The notes beneath the pieces were generated by a model. It did no database searches, was not told where the DNA came from, and was given only the letters and a program-made list of their open reading frames with translations. Positions 26,974-39,007 of a stretch of 64,000 nucleotides of DNA are shown piece after piece. The DNA comes from Sarcocystis neurona (taxonomy: Eukaryota > Apicomplexa > Conoidasida > Eucoccidiorida > Sarcocystidae). A program made the position numbers and the translations under genes. The stretch covers positions 8,440-72,439 of the forward strand of contig KL647304.1 in the NCBI GenBank assembly GCA_000727475.1, read 5' to 3'. The stretch's first letter is position 1. Each line of letters begins with the position of its first letter.

Positions 26974-29900
26974 TACTGTCCACCGTTGGGTGCTTCATTC
27001 CAGACAGATGAAATCACATTGTTCCCAGCCCCTTCCTCACGTACCGTACACAGTTTAAGCAGCATCGACACGGACAACATTGCTTGAGTCATGAGTATAG
27101 TTCACCAAACAGGTCAAAAGCGCCACTGAGCGCCTGAAAGCAAAAGAAACAAAAACTCACTGTTCCCGCATTACTGCAGTGGACTCTGACGACACGTCAC
27201 GTCGCCTTGGTGTTCCCCCTTTCACCTGAACTTCACCTGCCATTTAGTGTCCCCCCCCCACGCTCTGCCAATGTCGGCCCCACTACGCATAAATCCTGCA
27301 GATTTCGTATTAGACAATAGGTTTCCCGCCGGTAATGATATACANNNNNNNNNNNNNNNNNNNNNNNNNNNNNNNNNNNNNNNNNNNNNNNNNNNNNNNN
27401 NNNNNNNNNNNNNNNNNNNNNNNNNNNNNNNNNNNNNNNNNNNNNNNNNNNNNNNNNNNNNNNNNNNNNNNNNNNNNNNNNNNNNNNNNNNNNNNNNNNN
27501 NNNNNNNNNNNNNNNNNNNNNNNNNNNNNNNNNNNNNNNNNNNNNNNNNNNNNNNNNNNNNNNNNNNNNNNNNNNNNNNNNNNNNNNNNNNNNNNNNNNN
27601 NNNNNNNNNNNNNNNNNNNNNNNNNNNNNNNNNNNNNNNNNNNNNNNNNNNNNNNNNNNNNNNNNNNNNNNNNNNNNNNNNNNNNNNNNNNNNNNNNNNN
27701 NNNNNNNNNNNNNNNNNNNNNNNNNNNNNNNNNNNNNNNNNNNNNNNNNNNNNNNNNNNNNNNNNNNNNNNNNNNNNNNNNNNNNNNNNNNNNNNNNNNN
27801 NNNNNNNNNNNNNNNNNNNNNNNNNNNNNNNNNNNNNNNNNNNNNNNNNNNNNNNNNNNNNNNNNNNNNNNNNNNNNNNNNNNNNNNNNNNNNNNNNNNN
27901 NNNNNNNNNNNGGATTTAGTTATACTCCAATGTATATCCACAGGATATTGTGGGCGATCCTTGATACTCGTCGCTCGCAACGATGTGCCACGCCGCAAGC
28001 TACCGATGCACAACACTAACGAGCATCCCCTATGACAAGTTCACGCACTCTCCTGTCTGTCATAAAGCAGCAGGGTAGTGGGAAGAAAACGATCCACCAG
28101 TGGCAGGTGTCTCAGCCTTTTCGGGAACTCTTGATGCCCAAGCTCTTTCTGCTGTGCTCCTCTGTCCACAAGAGGCTCAGTACCCATAAAGATATTCGCA
28201 CTCGAAACCTTCTCACAAGTATTCTGTACAACATTGGTGCTCTCGCATGATTGGACGTGCGGAAGTGCCCTTAAGACAACATCTAAATAAACAAACAATC
28301 CATCGTTGGTGATGATTTCTCCTCATTCCTTGCCACTGTCGCCACCCAGCTGCCCTTCGTTGCACAGTCAGGACGCCAGCTTGTTCTCTTTCGACAATTT
28401 GGCATAGAGATCAGGACTGCAAGCATTTAGAGAAAAATTCTTCGTCCATCCCCGCTCTGCAGTGCTCACCAGCCCCTACAGATACAAGTCGCCGTGTCAA
28501 CCTCTCACTTGGACCGACCAATATCTTCCAGTAAAAAGTATACAACTAGTATGCATTGTCTTCACTTAGTAGACATCACGGGAACATCTCGACATGCAGG
28601 TATCCACTGAAGCGAGCACAGACAAAGGACTTCCTGTGCAGTTGTCCTTGGTCAAGCGCAACGATGTCGAGTATTCCACGTCACCTCACGTCTGCAATTC
28701 GTGTTTCGCCGGCTTCCCCGCAACCTTCACACGTCGCTACAAAAAAGGAATTGCAGCGTTCTGCCCTGTCCTGACAGAACATCCTCCGGCTTCGACACCG
28801 TCGTTCCTCATCAGCCGAAGCACACCGCCAAGAACAGTAACTGAGTGTCCCTTTCCGACGACAAATAATGCCGTTGATCTCAGCTGCCGAGTTATTCACC
28901 TCCAGCAGTAGTCCTGGAAACTGCTCTTCCGTTCCAACAGGCTCCGCCCTCCTCCACACCCCTATTCTACACCACCGTCTCTCAATGACGTACGCAACAT
29001 AACGTGCCACACAGTGTCCAACAGCCGCAAATAGAAAAGATAACTCTGATGTGTTCGTACTTTCTTGCCATTCTGACATCTCATTGTCAGATCCTACAGC
29101 CCTGGACCGCCGTGGATCGCGGGACCCTGTTCTGCATATGCGACGCGCAAGACAAGCTTTCGATAAATGAAGGACACATTCGCAAGATAGATACGCTGTT
29201 ATTTGTCCCACTTGTAGACCTGCTTGCCTCGTCCCTCCTGCATCTCCTGCTTTTCTTCATCTAAAAACGCACTGCACTCTTGGCGTTGCCTTCCTAGTGG
29301 TGGTACCCTTGTGACTATTACTGATGCAACTGCATTGCGCTTCTCCGCCTTTTCAACTGACATGATTTTTTCTCGCTCCAGGAGCAAAAATTCGTCTACC
29401 TCGGAGACGCCCCTCATGGTGCATCGGTGTTGCTTCTGAGGGCCGCAAGGAGAAACGCCCCCTATTTCTGCACCCCCTTTGCGTATCGTTTCGCTCTTCA
29501 GCGTCAGACTGATCCGCCTCGCTGCACCACCAGGTTATCCGTCTCTATATCTTGCCACCTAATCTTCCGTCCACTGGTGAGACGCATCGTGGCACACTCT
29601 CACACGGAAGCTATCCTGGCCCACATCTTGTAATGATTGTGCTCCTTTCCCCGTAAGGGCTTTCAACTACCCACATGAAGTCGACCAGGGCGATTCAGGT
29701 CAGGACATTTACTTCCCCTCTAGAAACCGGGTAAACTGAAAGGCTGCCATTACTTAGTGCCCCTTCGCAACCTGAAGGCCGCACTTCCTTGCGGTTCCCG
29801 CGTAAGGGGTAACCCTCTATACTCACTAACGCGTTAATGGAGACTACTCTGTACTTAGTCCTTTTCTATCTTGACGACCAGCAGTGGTTCCCAGATGCAT

Positions 29901-29985
29901 GAATACCCTTCTATGTTGAGCCATTTGGATTCTGGTGTACATCGACAAGCGCAGGAGTACACTGCGCAGCTATAGCTACATGGCG
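26974..29985. repeat. Array portion containing the gap
   Basis: The distance between core landmarks is 3012 bp including the N run, which fits one whole unit plus part of another. The block at 29010-29110 (aatgacgtacgcaacataacg, cttgccattctgacatctca) is a clear copy of the 5966 and 9755 blocks. A 176-residue minus frame (28681-29211) covers it but has no counterpart of similar length in the other units. Confidence 0.55.
27345..27911. other. Assembly gap (run of N)
   Basis: 567 consecutive undetermined bases inside the tandem array. The true size is unknown. Collapse or misjoin of repeat units here is likely. Frames drawn through the gap have no meaning. Confidence 0.99.
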
Positions 29986-31952
29986 TACTCTGTGCAATTG
30001 GAACCCTGATTTCCAACGCGCGACTCCATATTATTTCCACCGGATTCAGCCTCTGTCCACCGTTTATCCAGCATTCATCCCGAAGCTCCTTTTGGGTCCG
30101 GGGTTCGATTTGTTGAGAACGGAAACGACACTGACAGAACACAGGCAAAATTAAACACAGTCGTCCCCGTGTAGTAATATGAGGGCTATAAAGAACAGGA
30201 GACGCTCCCTTCACGTCGCCTCCTCCCGCCGAAGACGTTTAGTGAGCCTCGGCGACCAGACCCGGCGACTCTACGCGGCTAACTGCCTGCTCCCCACCAG
30301 TTACTGATAACACAACGGATCCATATCGCATTCGCCGGAGTCCCCCCTTTTTCTCAATCAAAACGATATACCACTTCGCCACCACACTTTACACCAAGGA
30401 AGACGCAATCACTCAATTACAACGATATACTACTCCGGCAACACACTTTACATCAAGGAAGACGCGATCACTGGTTCGAACATCTGCGCGTTCCACAAAG
30501 CACTGATACTACGAAGGAGCCTAGATAGACGACGTCGCACTCGTCTCGCAAAGGTCCAGTCCACGCGTGTGTTAAGCAGTACTCACATGCTGCTGCGCGA
30601 CACAGGCTCCCACGAAAAGGTAGTCGCTTGGAATCTGTCCTTACATTCTAGGTACAGAGTCGATACGCGTCACATTGGGTACTGCGGAAAAGTCTACGAA
30701 CCACAAACATCGCATCCCTGATGTGAACCTCAGCCACCTGGGTCGTCACACACACGTTCCTTCCCACGGAACACAAACAGATATTCCTAGCAAACACACC
30801 TACGCCGGGTCGCCGATAAATTCTGACAGCGTCTCCTCATAAATAACCTGCGTCACTACAACCTCCGCCCTTCCTAAAGAATCGGAATACCAGTCTCTCC
30901 ACTCTCCCGTACACGGACCCATCGGCTCGCCCGTGGCCAGTCATCTACGTTATTTCGTCTTCTCCCAATATAAAGACATTGCAGCTTTTCTCACGTCCTG
31001 AGTTACTCGCGTCCTGCACCCTGTCATTTTGTACGCTTCCTCCACATTACCCACTACGGTCAACAAAAAAGTAGACAAGGACCTACGAGGCCCAGTGCGG
31101 TCGGGCGGCAAACCAAAAAACACAGTTCATCGTGTGTGTAGGAGTCTGAAGTTCTCTCGTCTTATTTTCACATCGCTTTGCACTTGTGCTACACAAGTCG
31201 TCACCTCGGCCCTTGCATACATGACAGACAGGAAGATATATCGATAAAGCCGCGACGTTCGCTGTCCTGATTTCGAGTACGTATGAAACTGGTGGCCTGA
31301 AGTCGTCACCTTCTGAATTGTGGTGGTTGTGTGACTACTACTGACGAGACTCCACTCCACGGCTGCATTCAACTTGGGCGTCCATATTTCCGGACTCAAC
31401 GCGCCAAACAGCGACGAGTTCGTCTACCTCGTCCACACCTCGCACGGTCTATCCACCATGTCTCTTGGAGCCGGAAGAAAGATTCATTTAGGCTCCGTAC
31501 CCTCTCTGCATATCCTGGGGCTGTTCGCTATCAGCGTGACCCGCCGTAAGACACCATCAGATTCTACCTCTCTTCGTTTTCTATGCGAATCCAGTTGTAC
31601 CGCACATTCAAAAGAAAGAAAGCCACATATTCTCAAGTTGCAACTGTCCTGACGCAACTCTGAATTCGGTGGTGCTGAGCCTGCGGTGAATGTTGTCAAC
31701 TACACCATGAAGCCCAACCGCCGGAATCACGTCATCAAAATCGTGACCTGCTTCTGGGCAAGCTGGAGGCTGATTCTGCTTTTTCCGGTACTGCTTCGCA
31801 CAACTCCGCAGCAAAATTTTGAATCCGATGTCGCGAGTGCTCTCTAGTCCCCCGGTTTTCATGTGAAGAACCAAACTGCGTGCTCAGCTATTCGGTCGAT
31901 CACGCACAACAAAGAGAACGAAGGCTCGCAGGGTTGTTGTACTAGCGCGGCG
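29986..31952. repeat. Array unit with paralogous segment, copy 2
   Basis: A full period (1967 bp) between cores at 29986 (tactctgtgcaattg) and 31953 (taccctctgccgttg). Its second half (30970-31950) is the partner of 25830-26973. The first half contains a 59-bp tandem duplication. Confidence 0.65.
30361..30478. repeat. 59-bp tandem duplication
   Basis: Two adjacent copies offset by 59 bp, each containing acgatata, an acactttaca block and ggaagacgcaatcact (second copy ggaagacgcgatcact). The copies differ at a handful of positions. Confidence 0.8.
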
Positions 31953-34900
31953 TACCCTCTGCCGTTGAGGGTCTCCCTGCCCGTGCTTTGCCTTATTTTA
32001 TTTACGGCACACCCGTCCTGCGTCGCACATTGTTTACTAAACATCGGCCCCGACATCGCTACTTGATTGGAGAACGGTGACTGTTGCATGCAGGACGAAC
32101 ACAGCACTCAACCACCCCCGGGACGAGATAGAACGAGTCGCTGCCCCCAATTCACTGCAGCGGTTGGTTGTCAACACATGTTGCCTTGATGTTGTTCTCT
32201 CTCTCTAAGACTTCATCCATCGGTCAACACCCCTGGTCGACAACCCACCGCATTAGTCCATCCCGAACTTCATATGCCATACCGAATCCACGTGTCATCA
32301 TCGACCTCCACCTCATTGCGTTCGAAACACCGCAACCTAGCCCTTTCCTCGAAGTATCAACTTACCACGAATATGTTCTCTCCACCCCCCTGGGTGGACT
32401 CAAAACGCTCACTAGCACATTTATTTCCCATGGTGCAGGGAGACTACGGACGCCAGAGGGGCCGTAGACGGTACATGTCACAACAATCTGGCGAGCCCTC
32501 ACGTTTTCTGTCCTTTGTGCCCCGCTCAAATTGGTTGTGCACGTGACCGGGTCCGATGGCGTAGTTCTCGTTCTAAAGTACACCAGGATTTCTTGCCTCA
32601 GGAGTGCTCCTTTGCCAGACAAATATTGCAAGAAACTCCGCCGTGCAACGTATTATTTGCTGCGCTGGTTATAAAGGCCTTCGACTTCGACAACTGTGTT
32701 CACGGATGGGAACGCCTCCCAGTAAACGCACCAGCGCCACCTCCGTAGAGGTGTCTCATGACGCATGTCCACACCGAAATAGGTTTATATGCCACGGGCT
32801 TCTCCGGACCTACTGGGTCCGTCGTCGCGGGTTCCTCTTGGTCTCGCCACTCGGATCTCAAGCGTTCTCCAGTACAGAAACATCTATCTTTCGAATTGCT
32901 CTCAATCGTTCATTCCTATCAGCTAGACGCAGTCGAGAACAGCGCACACGCATTTTCGTCCCCCCACTCCAAGAGTCCGTCTAATGCTGCCCTCCGAAGT
33001 ATCTACCCCAGGCGGCGGGAACAACGAGTGTCCTTCAGTGTTATTGAATGTCGTAGTGTGATACGGACTTTCAGCTAATAGACAAATGGAATTTTCCGTG
33101 CTCCACACTAGACTCTTCAAGAGAAACAAGCGTCGCGCCCATGGCTTGGAGGCAGTGCCATGACTTGTTTAATTACTTCCAGATGGTCGTGCGATGTAGC
33201 TTCATGGTCCTTGCCTTACGAACCCGACAATTCTCCCCAAATATTCCGGTGTTCAGGCTGCTTGCTGCACACCCACATAGTTCTTGTATCACAACTCTAC
33301 GCCCCCTGGCAGCGCACCACCAATTCACGTAGTCAGCCTCCCCCGTAATGGTGACCGTGTCTGTGACAGGAGGATGGGTGTTTGAATTATCTGCGGCGTC
33401 TCCATCCGTTTTTCTCGGCATTCACGTTACGTAGGCGCTCCACAAACTCAATGCGAGCAACGTGCCCTAAGCCTAAACTGATTGTTTGTTGACGTTCTCC
33501 TATGTTTCAACGCCTCAAGCTTCTACTTACACGCCGGCTCCTCCCTCATATGTACAACACTTCTGCTATCCACAGCTTTTCACAGGCCGTCGACGTCCTA
33601 TCGCACTCGTCAAACTCTCTTCAACGACTTACAGCGAAACTCAGGTATGCATTAGCAGGGACATGACCAACGAACAGAGAATTGCCACGTTGCAAGCCAT
33701 TGCCATTCCAGGAATTCATTTTTACCTCTCTTCAGTCGACTGATTCTTTCGTACATTGAGAGATACTGTTTAAACGGTAATCCTCATTGTGTGGTACAAG
33801 AGCGTTTCCACTACGTGGCTGAATGTCCTACTGCGGTGAGCTCTCCTAATGATTCGTAAACACCTCCGAAAGAAAAGAACCATCGCAAGCGTCTCTTGTC
33901 TTTTAGTACTCGCTGCGATTGTAGCTCGCATTCTAGAAGCTTGAACCTCGCAGGTCTGCCGATGCCTCTTCGGAAACGGAAGTTAATCAAACAGCCCTTC
34001 GCAACAAGCAGCCGTTCAAAAGCTCTTCCTCAGGGTCGCATCAGTCAACCGTATTGTTGCAGGTTACGCTGTTTCTCGCTACCGCAGCCAGGTGGTACAC
34101 GCTTCTTCTATGTAACATCAACCAAACTACTACAAATATTGCTTTCACGTCGTTGCGGCTCTACAAATAGAATGTTCCGATAACGAACCCTCAATTCTGC
34201 ACCTACGCTACCGTGTGTACACACACAGTTGGAGTCGTCGAATATAACTTTCGAATCACGTTCATGTGTATTCTGACGTCAAACCGTCATCCGTGCACTG
34301 TCTCATCAAAACGTCCAATCGTGTACGGAGGCAGTGGGTACCACTGAAAGAGATACCATGTTGCCGAACTGCATCTTCAGCTGGAGTTTTTCTCCACAAC
34401 GCATACCACTCCAAACGTAGTTCCAGTACGCGCCCTAGCCCTCGCCTCATGAGGATGACAGTAATTTCGACAAAGTCGTCCAAACTCTTTGTATTTAGCA
34501 GTGAGTAGATCAAGTCGCCCACCTCAAAGTACGTTGATGCAGTTTGAGATATTGTACAGATTGTATAAAGGGAAAGCCAATACTCTACGCCCTGACCTTT
34601 ACACGTATACTCTTAGCAATGCACAAACCCATACGTCCATGTGAAGCAGATGGGGAAATCTGAAAACCGAATCGCTACCCCAGGAGATGTTAGTGATGAT
34701 TCAGTTCAACGAGACTCACGGGACACAGCGAAGCAATCTCTCTGGTCGGTCACCTACGCCTTAGGTTGTAATGGAGAACAGCTTTTTTTCTTTGTGCCTC
34801 GGCAGGTGGCTCTTCAGAATATCATAAAACAAAACCTCAGGCACTTACATGTCACAGACGTCACGATTCCTACTCCAACACAATCACTCTCGTACTCAGC

Positions 34901-37136
34901 CACGCCCAATGCAAGAAATCTAATGCCCACTGCGCACAGCAGCACCATCAAGGAGTTCGTGTTGTACTGGTTTTGCCTCCGGAATCCGCTGTGTGCGTGA
35001 TCACGCACACAGAACCAAAAGTTTAATTCAGCATTTACGGCATCTGACTCACTTTCGCCATGACGTGGAATAATCTTCTGTCCTTTCCACATTTTTTGCA
35101 TTTATATACATCGAAGGATCGACATTTCATAAAAATGAAATGTACTGGCAATCACCAGCCGGAGCCAGTCTTCAAACCGGGCAGCCGACGACGCTTCGCT
35201 TCACCTATAGCCCGTCTCCTTACGGAAAAGCTGCAAAATCAGTCTTCTAAGTATTGTAATCAGACCTGTACACCGCGTACACCCACGAAATAGGGTTTCG
35301 CGCAGCGGTGCTCTACTTCTCACTGCTACGAATGGCATGGTATTCACGTGTGTAGGTCTGAGTCTGCCGAGATGCTCGTCGGTACCCTCTACGAGAGTGC
35401 GCAATATGTGTTTTGAGGCTGAAGCAGAGGGTCACAGTGAACCGCCACAGATGCTCTGCCATATGTGTTTCGAGATATGGGGCTCCGCGACAACATCTAC
35501 TATACTCTAGTCATCTCAGGACCGTTTATGTGTTTCTGTCCAGCGCACTACACACACTACTATTCACTGCGTAGATTTCGTAGCGCTTCTTTACACTGAA
35601 CAGGACGCACGCACATTCACCCTCTACTGCATGTTATCCGCGTTGTATTGCGTCGTCTTGTGGCCAATTTTAGCTCCGACTCTACCATCACACCGTTGTC
35701 CCAGGTACAACATCTACAAGGCAGATTAACCGATTTGTACTTCTTCAGCTCTCGATAACAACTTCTCATGTCTTAATAGTCCTGTAAGATTGCCGGACGC
35801 TCGGTCATCTCCACCCGTCTCAGGGTGTGTATACGTTTGCTTTGTACGCATACACGTGTCGCCGCAGTCTGGACCGCACTAGCCCAAGTACAAGCCAGAA
35901 CTGACTTCCCGTGACGCAGCAAGAGGCGCCGCTCTCTGCGGGTCAAACGTTGTTCTCCAGTCCGCCAAAAACAATTTATTTCCAAATTTCAGTGTGGCAA
36001 CACAGCGTGACTCGTAGGTGAACGGCGAAGTGTGACATTAACCTGCCAGAAGGCCTATTTCCACGGCTCCTCTCGTCAAAATCCGCGTTCACGCTATCGG
36101 CTCGTGATCACGACATTTAAGTCGAAAAGCAGAGATGCCTCCTTCCCCAGTGTTTGCTTGTGTTCCTTCCTGGAGCTGCACGAGCAGTGTACCCACTTCT
36201 GGCAGCTACTCCAAAGAAGTGACGCAGGCAAGAATTCAAATGAGGGGTTAGATTGTTTGATCTGTTCGTTGTATCCGCCTGCCCACCCGGAGGCCTTAAG
36301 TAAAAATATACGCAGTTCGTCAGTCACCACCCCGCCGCACACAGGTATGACACAAAAGAGGCATGGTGCAGACGTTTCACAATTTTTGTTAACAGATTCT
36401 ATATGAAGCAACGAAAGAGGAACACTCTTATCAGAAGTGATGCCCCTACAATGTGACTTCACCGAAACGACATCTCTTACGCAGTCAACAAATTCACGCG
36501 CATAATTGCCAGATAAGCCGGCGATCGGCGACCAATCTCAGTTCTTCTTACAGCCATCTACAAGACCGAAGGGTCCAGCTAAAGCGGTCGGCGTTCGTCG
36601 AATGGCTCTCCCCTAAAGAAGCGATATCACCGTCTAGGCGGGTGGGCTAGGACATTTTCATGCAGGCTGAATTCGTCCCACTCTTGACAAAAGACGGCTC
36701 CCAGGAAGATGGTGGACTACGTCTTTTTCGGGAGTTTCTCAAATTCATCGCTTAACTCGAGTACTTTTCTACAGCGCCTCTGATTTTTGTCTCCCTTCCT
36801 TCAGCACACGCCAGCATGTTCTGCGAGGAGAGAATGCCAATTCGACTGAAAAACACTGATATTTCCTTCGCTGTGACGCATGCGGAAACGCACACAGGGA
36901 TCCGCTTCATTGTTGTCCGCCCGTGATACGTGATAAAAGCTTCTTAGATCTTCTTGTACGATCACCTGTCACCCTTGTCGTATCAGACGTCTTCAGTGAT
37001 CTTGACTCAAAAGCTTTTTCATTTACGCTGACGGCCCCCTGTTCAGCAGAGAAGGTTGGGTCGCTTTTGTGAGAAACACAATGTATACCAGTCTATGCTG
37101 ATTTTGGGACCCGGCTGCGGAAGTTGATAAACCAGA
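31953..37136. other. Array edge and region without supported genes
   Basis: Unit-like blocks fade out between 32 and 34 kb. From 34 to 37.1 kb I see no array landmarks and no convincing gene. Frames are short (at most 126 residues). The 119-residue + frame at 34641-35000 is the only one with mixed-composition peptide, and it has no splice partners that I could find. Confidence 0.4.
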
Positions 37137-39007
37137 GTGACAACGGGCGAAATATTCTCTCTTCAGCTATTGCATGTCCTTGACACTTTACCAATCCTAT
37201 CGATCACATGCGACCACGATCGGCCCTCACTCCTGCTTCCCGACTACGCGAGACTGCGTCTTCTTCTCGTCCGCCTATGGCGCGACCAGAGTGAGCTTTT
37301 CACTTCTGCGATGGCCCACCACCATCCGAGCGCCACGTTTCCCAAGAACAGTCACAGACGAACTATTCCGCAGAGGAAACGTCCTCCACCGTGTACTTTG
37401 AATCAGTCTGCTTGTTCTCGCTCAACAAGGACATGGGCAAGTCCACAGCAGAACCTGTTGGAGAATTCGGTCCCTGACACTACCCGAACAAATTTGGTTT
37501 CCCCAGTCAAAAATTGCACCGGCTTCCATTATGTGCTTTACAGGAACCCACCCAGTGATATTGATCCTTCTAAAGCACCACCAGCAGCATTGGGAATTTG
37601 GGAAAACCACGGTCATTGTTGCGTAATAGTCTACAGGCACAGTTCTTCCATGTGCCATTAATTCCAGCGGTTTCAGGCGCCGTTTGGAGCGCTCTTGTAG
37701 GGAGGGCTGCTTCCTCCGCCACGATAATGACATAAGGCGGGCTACTAGCAGAAATACTGCCTCTGAGGATGAACGGTCGGGCTGCGTAAGCAACGCCACC
37801 CCTTTTTGGCTGTTAAAGACGTTTTGCGTGTGTTTTGATGCAAGCAGGTATCTCTAGACGTCGAGAAGTGTGCCTGCCGCGTCGCTTTTGTCTCGCACAA
37901 GTACTACTTGCAACGCGTTCCCGAACAGAATTGTGCAGTTCCTTCATAGTAAACGACTCCGGTGAAGGGGTCAACACGGAGCCTTTCTTTTCAGTCATAC
38001 CAGAAGCACTTCTTAAGCAAATCTGCTGTATGAGGGACAGCCGCATTGCAACAGAAATGGTTTCGAACGCATTTTTTTGCATATTAAGCTTGCATACTAA
38101 CCCTACCAATTCGGCTAGGTGAACACGTGGGAATCCAGCGTCTTCTGTGGCTCACAGTCCCATCCGTCGGTCCCGCCTTTTCATTATTTGCCATCAAAAA
38201 GTGAAACACAGACCAACACAGCTTGTAATCGTACTCACCCCCGGTTTGAAGATGTTCACGTTGATGAGTGTAACTACGGTTCTTCACTTCAGCTGTAGGT
38301 CTCGTTTATGGGACCCTTTAGCTACCAGCACACGAAAGACAGACACAAATTCTCCCAGCGTAAAAGAGGCGGCGCGTCGAACTGGTAGGAAGCTATGAAA
38401 GTGTTTCTGCATCAGCGTCACATCACGGCCCAATTCCCAGGGTGCTTGCTTTTAGTGCTTCACAAGTCGCACTATCCGTTTTTGTCCAGGCGCCGTAGTG
38501 GCCGGCGCTATGTCTAGAGGTACTGCAGCTGCAGTCGACACTTGCGGCACACGTAAACTAGTTCGTCGCTCACTAGTTTCACGCTCACGTACCGCCTCTC
38601 CCTGTCAAGGGAGAGTTCACTCAATCAACTGCGCGCTCTCTCATGATTATCTCGCTAGTATGTACCCATCAGGCGGAGGCCTGCGAGTTCCCTGTGTTTG
38701 ACGTGGTAATCCCATCCGGCGTCATGCGCTAAACCTGAGGAATCCGCCTTCCCCAAAGATTACATTCTCTGCAGCACCTTCGCACTGCTCAATGCCTGCG
38801 AACAAGCTCCTTACTATTTCGCCCTCTGCAAAGGATTCAGATTCCCTAGTAACAGTTAACGCAGTGGCTCAGGTGTAGCTAGCCTACAGTCTCAACTTCT
38901 TCCTCAAACGACGACGCTGCTGTCTTTTTGAAAGAACGCAGGTTAAGGTTGACGTACAGGCCATGGCGCCCACATTCATCAACGACGACGCACCAATTGC
39001 AGCTTAG
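37137..39007 (+). CDS. Multi-exon cysteine-containing secreted-type protein, SRS-like (candidate)
   Basis: Proposed exons are 37137 to about 37611, 37848-38118, 38158-38384, 38490-38657, 38775-38872 and 38942-39007. The last four junctions keep phase exactly: ...TCGGCTAG/gtgaac to cacag/T, ACTG/gtagga to tttttgtccag/GC, GCTA/gtatgt to cattctctgcag/CA, and CAG/gtgtag to gcag/GTT. Introns are 39, 105, 117 and 69 nt. The peptide alternates cysteines with beta-strand-like stretches. Examples are LVIVLTPGLKMFTL (exon 3), NKLLTISPSAKDSDSLVTV (exon 5) and VKVDVQAMA (exon 6). The pattern recalls the strand-Cys-strand and LTVP...TVTV layout of coccidian SRS domains. The family assignment is inference. 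The true start is not identified: exon 1 has no convincing signal peptide, and the exon 1/2 junction is weak. No GPI tail is visible after exon 6. Confidence 0.5.

Larger units (their letters stand above)
1..34000. repeat. Degenerate ~1.95-kb tandem array (whole extent)
   Basis: Head-to-tail array of an approximately 1.95-kb unit. The same short landmarks recur in the same order. One is a core close to tactctctgccgttg (1021, 2985, 4959, 6881, 8754, 10566, 12586, 15024, 17086, 26974, 29986, 31953). A second, close to gttgcacacctacgtcag, lies near 335, 2245, 8200, 9960, 14325, 16315 and 18380. A third, close to gtacgtacacgcttgccatt, lies near 180, 2090, 4010, 6030, 8050, 9830, 16160, 22850 and 29050. 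Successive spacings of the first landmark are 1964, 1974, 1922, 1873, 1812, 2020, 2438 and 2062. Copies are too diverged for a recent satellite. Open frames inside units are short and their positions differ between copies. The right edge near 34 kb is approximate. The array could derive from a tandem gene family that has decayed, but its ancestral coding strand, if any, cannot be set by eye. Confidence 0.8.

Noticed and set aside
27222..28035. Frames of more than 190 residues crossing the N run
   Set aside because: They consist almost wholly of undetermined bases and are meaningless.
28681..29211. 176-residue minus frame over a well-preserved repeat block
   Set aside because: Peptide similarity to other units follows from nucleotide similarity alone. 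Those units carry stops or shifts in the same frame.
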